From positions 89,799,870 through 89,863,869 of the forward strand of contig NC_080671.1 in the NCBI RefSeq assembly GCF_030247195.1: DNA of 64,000 nucleotides, written 5' to 3'. The notes beneath the pieces were generated by a model. The model worked only from the letters and a program-made list of their open reading frames with translations. It had not been told where the DNA came from and did no database searches. Every line of letters starts with the position of its first letter. The stretch's first letter is position 1. The DNA comes from Topomyia yanbarensis (taxonomy: Eukaryota > Arthropoda > Insecta > Diptera > Culicidae). Both the position numbers and the translations under genes were made by a program. Of this stretch, positions 58,336 through 64,000 are shown piece by piece.

Positions 58336-59819
58336 TTGCCAAATATCTTTAAAAACGCACAAGAAAAGTCATTGTTGTATGCCGAACAGAATGATATTTA
58401 AAAGCTATAGTATAAACTTTAAAGGATCATCCACAAACAATGTTGAAGATATTAAAGAAAAAAACTTTGTCTTCAGCAAAGTTGTTGGCAAAAGTTTACT
58501 CTATGCCAGTCGCTGAAGACATAATTTTAATATATGCACTTGCAAGAAAGTTGGTATGTATATCTCACTTTTAGGGAGATTAATCGTTAAAATAACAACA
58601 CCGCATGAAAGGGCTTGTAATGTTCACAAATTCCTTCGAAGGCGTCATTGACCCAAAATTAACGATTTAGACGTAATTAATAGATCGCACCATTTTGGCA
58701 AAAAAACACTGAATCTTTTCAAACTGTTGAAAATATATAGGAAAAAGTTTCTTCGAATAATGGATTTCACTTCTCTCCGTAATTCAACATAAATTTCTTT
58801 GAAGAACTCCAAGTTAGAGTGCGGTGCAAGTCGACGTACATCGAACTCATCATCATTCCTCTACACCTCTGGTTCAAACGTTGTTGTGCTATACGAAGTT
58901 CTTCTCATTGAAGCTTCCAGCTTCGGCACATTTGGTCTAATTCGAGTTTGTTTAAAGTCCGTCCCAATGGTAATTTTCGAACTAGAAGCACGTTCCACTT
59001 TTGTAGTTTTTTGATTTAACTGCGCAGCCGGAGGAACGATACTGTACTGTTTGTGCAGTGGATAAGCAACAAGTCAGTAGAAATTTATTGCTTGCTTTAC
59101 TGATAGCAGTAATTTTTCGCTTCTGCTATGGCGAAATCAGAAGGTAATTGTGAAACATATGAAAGGATACCAAAGTATACTTTTTATTTCGTTCTGGTTT
59201 TTTTAAGTTTAGTTCAAATATTCCGGTACCGGTATTTTACCGGTACTACAGGTACTGAGGGCTTCAGTACCTTAGAACAGGTACTCGCTAAAAAGGGTCG
59301 GTACTAGGAACCCCTTAACGACAGGTAGTAGAGGGTCATAACATGTCTGTTAATTTTCGTTAATATCTCGATACCTGTGCAACTTATTCATTAAAAAAAC
59401 AGACAACAGAAAAATATTAGAAAGAATCCACATGTGCGGTAACCCTGCCTTCAGAAAAGATATCCAAAGGTTCCAGTGACTAGCTGGTGAATTCATGCAA
59501 AGTTAGCAATTAACTGAATTGGGCTCCCCCAGAACAAATTGATGATGATTAGAGCCAAGCTACGAAATACAACTCAATTATAGATGCTTATAAATGCATT
59601 ATATTTGGCAGGATATCTGCGGCTGCGGTCGCAGTACTAGCACTTTTTACATACATTCTAATTTGGAACTTAACCAGTCGGAAAATCTACGGAAGTAAAT
59701 ATTTCTATTGGTGTGATGTTACGACAGGTCTGCCAGTTTCATCTAACTACTGTACTCTACTGTTGTAAATGTTAAAATATGTATAACAGGTTGTATAAAT
59801 TGTTGCAAATCCAATGCAA
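58336..59819. other. Non-coding stretch with GGTACC-rich cluster
   Basis: No gene recognised. At 59222-59312 a dense run of GGTACC/GGTACT words (GGTACCGGTATTTTACCGGT) makes a self-complementary cluster like a dispersed insect repeat. The rest is AT-rich with nothing recognisable. Confidence 0.45.
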
Positions 59820-60336
59820 TCGCGTATACCCACGCCCACGATTTCGCAACAATGAAATCTTCCCGATGATTAATTCAACGTATTAGCGCTTACGAATGTA
59901 TAAACACGGTCTCGAGCGACACAATACAAACGTTCGCTCTCGCGAAATCATGAATCGTACTCGTCCAGAAGCTCCCACTCTACCAAACGGAAATTGTATA
60001 CACTAGATAACAAGTTTCAGGGCGCCCTAACTGGGGACTGCAGTGAGAACGGGGAGCTCACTTTCTTAGAACGATGACCCGTGCGAACATCCACAAATCC
60101 ATGCGAAATGGCAAACAACTATACGGTTTTATAAACGAAATGTAACACACATATCCACGTAATCAAACAAATATTAACCAAAAACACTTGTGCCCTTCGC
60201 GGTAATACAAATCTGGTCACGCATACGAACATGCAATCGCGATCATCCGCATCCACCTACGTCCGCGATCTCGCATACAATATGTTAGCACTCACGAATT
60301 TGCCAACGCCGTCACAAATGCGATTATATAAAGGGT
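59820..60336. repeat. Satellite-family copy next to the mariner relic
   Basis: Shares with the 61690-63240 array, in order, CACTAGATAACAAGTTTCAGGGCG, GTGCCCTTCGCGGTAATAC, CGAACATGCAAT, CTACGTCCGCGATCTC and TTAGCACTCACGAA. About one unit is present before the transposon begins at 60338. Confidence 0.55.
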
Positions 60337-60337
60337 G

Positions 60338-61526
60338 TTCCACTTCAAATTGCATCACGGAAGAAATGCTGTAGAAAATTACCTAGCGAACCGATTTATT
60401 TCAAACTTTCGTACAGTAAAATATAACCCGAAATTTTGGCATAATAATGTTATTGAACTTCAATGCCGTAACCATACGTTTGCCCCATACGCTTAACACC
60501 ACTCATTAGATTCTGTACACCATCTGGCTGCATCTTCTTTGGTACGAAAACCTAGTTTTTCTCCATGTTTTCCTCAGATTTTACCTCCTTGGGATGCTTC
60601 CGCAGTGTCTGCTTCATAATTGCCCATTATTTTTCGATGGGCCTTAGTTCATGTCTTTGGGTTCGAAAGGGACTCCGTTGGCTTCGTACCACTTCAGGAC
60701 AACATTTGAATAGTGGCACGAAGCTAGATCTGGCAAGAAGATCGTAGAACCCTCGTGTTACTTCAACAGAGGAAGCAGACACTTCTGTAGCCACTCCTTG
60801 AGGTAGAGCTCCAAGTTTACAGTCCCGGTAGTCATGAACGGCACACTAGGTTTGCCACATGAGCAGATCGCTTGCCAAATCATGTATTTATTGTCAAACT
60901 TTAAAAGGTTTGGCTTCCTTACTGTCTCCGCAACATCAAACTTGTGCTGGGCGTTTGAAGAACAGCAGCTCCGGAAGCTGCCGGAAGTCCGTCTCGACGT
61001 CAGTCTTTTCATCCATGGTTAGACAATGAGATTTCGTCAGCATCTGGGTGTACAGTTTCCGGACCCGTGACTTTCCCACCGTATTTTGCCATTTGTCACG
61101 ATTTGGAGTCTTCTGCACTTTGTTCGTATGCAGTCTCTCCCGGTCCTTCGCTCTCTGAACAAAAGACTTGGACAGATTCTACTTTTTGACCACATCCCTG
61201 GACGAAGCAAGTTTGTGATTCTGATCACTAATAGAACATTTATTCTGACCGTATTTCTCCTTCGAGTTTGGTAGTAACGTTTAACCATACGGCTCACCGT
61301 TGACTGTACGATTCCAAGTTGTTTTCCGATGTCCCGATGAGAAAGTTGAAGATTTTTCAGACGCTTGCGCAAAATCAATTCACGACGTTGCTTTTCGAGT
61401 GACTCATGACGGCGATAAAAATACAGTGTAAACAATACACTCTAAACTACTTCTACTCAAATTGTCAAGAAAAAATACACAATGGGATGTTTTCTACAGC
61501 GTTTTTCCGGGATTCCATTTTTATGT
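60338..61526 (-). pseudogene. Tc1/mariner-superfamily transposase relic (DD37E-like)
   Basis: The N-terminal DNA-binding part at 61435-61250 reads LEKQRRELILRKRLKNLQLS, then HRDIGKQLGIVQSTVSRMVK, a paired helix-turn-helix. Catalytic blocks follow in broken frames: LTMDEKTDV (first Asp), YMIWQAICSCGKPSVPF, LPDLASCHYS (second Asp) and ELRPIEK-stop-WAIMKQTLRKHP (Glu region, with a premature stop). An apparent deletion of about 15 nt before ELRPIE prevents measuring the Asp-Glu spacing, but the motif set fits the mosquito DD37E group. Ends share CGGAARAAMGCTGTAGAAAA at 60359-60379 and in inverse at 61490-61510. The element is dead. Confidence 0.7.
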
Positions 61527-61689
61527 CTTTAAACGCCCGTTTCCACGTGATCAACTATCATTCAGACCCGGAGTGGTGTGTCTCAAAAATACACTAGAAG
61601 TCTTTGGGCGCCGGATGCTATTGCGATATGGGGAAACCTTACTTCTTTCTAGATCTCAATCATAAACTTAAAATCGTGGATAGCGTGAA

Positions 61690-63240
61690 CATTCAAAAGT
61701 CCTCGCAAATATGCAAGCACACGGTGATTTAGACGAATTTATACAAACGAAGACACATACACACTACACATACGCCTTCGCGATCAAACTCGTTATCATA
61801 CAAACGCTCGAGCTATGCGCGATTGGTCGTAAAGGCGAACATGCAATGCCGTTCATCCGCTCAAACCAACACCCGTGATCTCGTAGACACAAAAATGACC
61901 CTGTGATTAGGTGCACTTTTTAACACATACGAATTAATAAATGTGACCTCAAGTACGATTATACAAACTCACGTGCCGACGCAATCATGAAAACGTCGCA
62001 TCCGGTAGCCCCTAGCGTCGGTATTAGAACCAATGTTCAGTTGGATCATAAGACCAAAAATCGCTCATATGCACTAGACAACTAGTTTCAGGGCGTTATT
62101 ACCAGGAATGCTAGTGATATGAGAAAATTCACTCTGTTCTATGATCTGAACCGTACACCCATATCAAGTATCAGATTCATGATCCGCGCGATCACCCAAG
62201 TACACACGCGAATATGGGACCATTCATAAATTACGTAACGCTTTTAGGGGGGGGGGGGGTGCGACAAGTTGTGACATAGGGGGGAGGGGGAGTTAGTTAG
62301 ATCGTTACGTAACATGTTTTCACCGAAGAAAAAAAATTTTTTTCTAGAAATTTGTTACGCAATAGGGGAGGGGATGGAGAATTTTGTGACAATTTGTTAA
62401 ATGGGGGGGAGGGGGAGTCAATTTTGGGCAATTTTTGCGTTACGTAATTTATGAATTGTCCCTATGCAAGTGGACACACGGTAATACAATCGAATTTATA
62501 CACGCGACGTTACATACACGCTAGCACACGCGACAAACACGTTAACATTCAAACGCTTGAGCCCTTCGCGATTATCCACGTACGCCTACGTCCGCGATCT
62601 CAACCACACGATATCAGCCCGGTGATCAAGGCAACCTTTTAGCACTTATTAACTTATATACTCTGTTTCAAGTGTGAACCTACGAATACCCGTGTTCGCA
62701 CATTCATCAATCGATCACATTCGAAAATCTCTACCTTCGGTCCTAGCAGCCTTCAATTATACCTTCATTTGGACCAATAATGCTCGTATCCACTAGACAA
62801 CACGGTGAAATGAATGGGGACTCTAGTGATATGGAGAAACTCACTCTCTTCTACCGTACACTGAAAATTAAGCATCGGATTCACGACCCGTGCGATAATC
62901 CAAGAACACGCGCAAATTTGCGAATAGCCACACGGTTACCAAATCAAATTTATACACGCAAATTTACATTCACATTAGCACACACAACATACAAACGCTC
63001 GAGCCCTTCGCGATGATATGCAAACACGAACGTGCAATTGCGAACATGTACGCGCAACTATGCCCAAGACAAAGACGAGCCGATGATTTAGTGGATGCCA
63101 TTGCATTTATAATCTGACCAAAGCGATCTGAAGCGCGAATAAATACACGCTCATTCCCACGCGATCGTGAAGTCTCTATGCCCGTACATCTGAGCCGTAC
63201 ACTCAATATCACAATAAGAATCACGGTCCGCTGCAATTGA
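61690..63240. repeat. Satellite-like tandem array, ~460-510-bp unit
   Basis: At least three consecutive diverged units, each with ACACGGTRATTTAGACGAATTTATACA-type start words, ACAAACGCTCGAGC, CTTCGCGAT, CGAACATGCAAT, GATCTCG, TTTTAGCACWTA and CCACTAGACAAC. Unit landmarks repeat at about 61707, 62213/62463 (split by a MITE) and 62921. Partial relatives at 20340-20950 and 59820-60336 show it is dispersed as well. No coding content. Confidence 0.65.
62216..62462. mobile_element. 247-bp G-rich MITE with TAT duplication
   Basis: Ends GGGACCATTCATAAATTACG and the inverse complement of GGGACAATTCATAAATTACG form a 26-bp terminal inverted repeat with one mismatch. TAT flanks at 62213-62215 and 62463-62465. 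The host satellite unit at 61700-61712 reads CGCAAATATGCAAGC across the same site, showing the uninterrupted state. The inside has several runs of 6-10 G. Confidence 0.85.
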
Positions 63241-63436
63241 CCTTAAGTAGTGTTTTAGTGGGTGAAAACTCGATTTAGTTTACCTTGTCTGGAGAAAGGA
63301 AACTTTGGATTATTCTTGTCGTCATGAGCAAAGTTGATGAAAAAGCTGTACTCCGGCTGACTTTAAATTCAATACTGTTCAATACGATCGAGATTTTGTG
63401 AAGTGGAATACCTTCTGAAGGTGAAAATACAGCTTT

Positions 63437-63736
63437 GGGATCATCCATAAATGACGTAGCATTATATGGGGGAGGGGGAGTTTTGTATTTTGTGATGATG
63501 TGTGACGACAGGGGGTAGGGGGTCATGTGCTACGTAGCTTTTTTAAAGTGGAATAACTAATATCGCTTTTATTTATTTTTTAATTTTACGGGAACAAGGG
63601 GGGGGGAGAATTACCGTCAAGCTACGTAATTACCAGGGGGGGGGGGGTGTTTAGAGGTTTGTGCCGAAATGCCACGATGGGGGAGGGGGGTGTTAAAAAT
63701 CACTCAAAAAATGCTACGTCATTTATGGATCATCCC
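63437..63736. mobile_element. 300-bp G-rich MITE with TTT duplication
   Basis: The 26-bp terminal inverted repeat starts GGGATCATCCATAAATGACG and has one mismatch between ends. TTT flanks at 63434-63436 and 63737-63739. It is related in sequence and design to the element at 62216-62462 (GGGA..AT.CATAAAT.ACGTA.C shared) and likewise contains long G runs (63470-63530, 63599-63607, 63636-63648). No transposase. Confidence 0.85.
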
Positions 63737-63739
63737 TTT

Positions 63740-64000
63740 GGCTTACGGAAGTTGCTTACATTCAGTATCATCATCTTCGTAATGCAACATTAATGTCATT
63801 CAATGCGTTAGCCCAAGTCGAGCGTTTCGTTTTGCAGAACCCTTCTTTTTATTTTCTGGTAATCGTAAAACTCCGTATTGGACTTTAAAATGGCGTAAAT
63901 CGTCAACTACTGATGTCTACTGACTTTCAAATGACGCCCATATTAATGGTGGTTTTTCACTGTTTTGTGGTAACCGGAAAGCGCCATGTTGGATTTCAAA
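63740..64000. other. Window edge, nothing recognised
   Basis: Short AT-rich sequence with no open frame of note, no repeat landmarks and no element ends. It may belong to the next repeat or gene outside the window. Confidence 0.5.

Noticed and set aside
61690..63240. CRISPR-like repeat array
   Set aside because: Units are ~500 bp and diverged, in a eukaryotic genome; no short repeat/spacer pattern.

Overview
This is eukaryotic, AT-rich, repeat-laden DNA. It most likely comes from a culicine mosquito (Aedes or a relative): the introns are very long, the non-LTR retrotransposon relics are of R1 and RTE type, there is a mosquito-like DD37E Tc1/mariner relic, and there are many small TA-flanked DNA elements and tRNA-derived SINEs. 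Species assignment is an inference from family resemblance, not from a search.

Two host genes are supported. On the + strand, 4529-6009 is the first coding exon of Rab3GAP1, the catalytic subunit of the Rab3 GTPase-activating complex. It encodes 493 complete codons of the N-terminal half and ends at a clean GTGAGT donor. No exon for the catalytic half was recognised in the window. On the - strand, eight exons between 56242 and 26416 assemble, with matching splice phases, into a single-pass membrane protein: signal peptide, Cys-rich cap, about ten leucine-rich repeats, LRRCT, a Ser/Thr-rich stalk, a fibronectin III domain, a transmembrane helix and a long cytoplasmic tail. It has 906 residues to the first stop. 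It resembles insect neuronal LRR receptors such as Drosophila haf, but orthology is unproven. Its last exon is the most interesting item: in the splice-fixed frame the 906-residue protein is followed by three separate UGA codons and then 130 more protein-like codons, suggesting serial stop readthrough, an alternative in-frame intron, or another recoding event.

The layout is as follows. 1-4170: non-coding, with a textbook hAT-like MITE. 4529-6009: Rab3GAP1 exon. 6190-14435: three dead non-LTR retrotransposon segments (two R1-like, one RTE-like), one with a 122-bp repeat array in its 5' leader. 14436-26415: non-coding, with DNA-element relics and a satellite-related block; part could be 3' UTR of the LRR gene. 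26416-56242: LRR gene, whose two large introns (13.5 and 12.6 kb) are packed with fold-back elements, A-rich and GATTTAGAA-type low-complexity arrays, a SINE and transposase fragments. 56243-64000: upstream flank with a LINE 3' end, a Tc1/mariner relic and a 460-510-bp satellite-like array interrupted by MITEs.

The two genes are convergent (Rab3GAP1 rightward, LRR gene leftward). Either Rab3GAP1 continues beyond the window with the LRR gene nested in one of its introns, or it is interrupted here. No prokaryotic, viral or CRISPR system is present.
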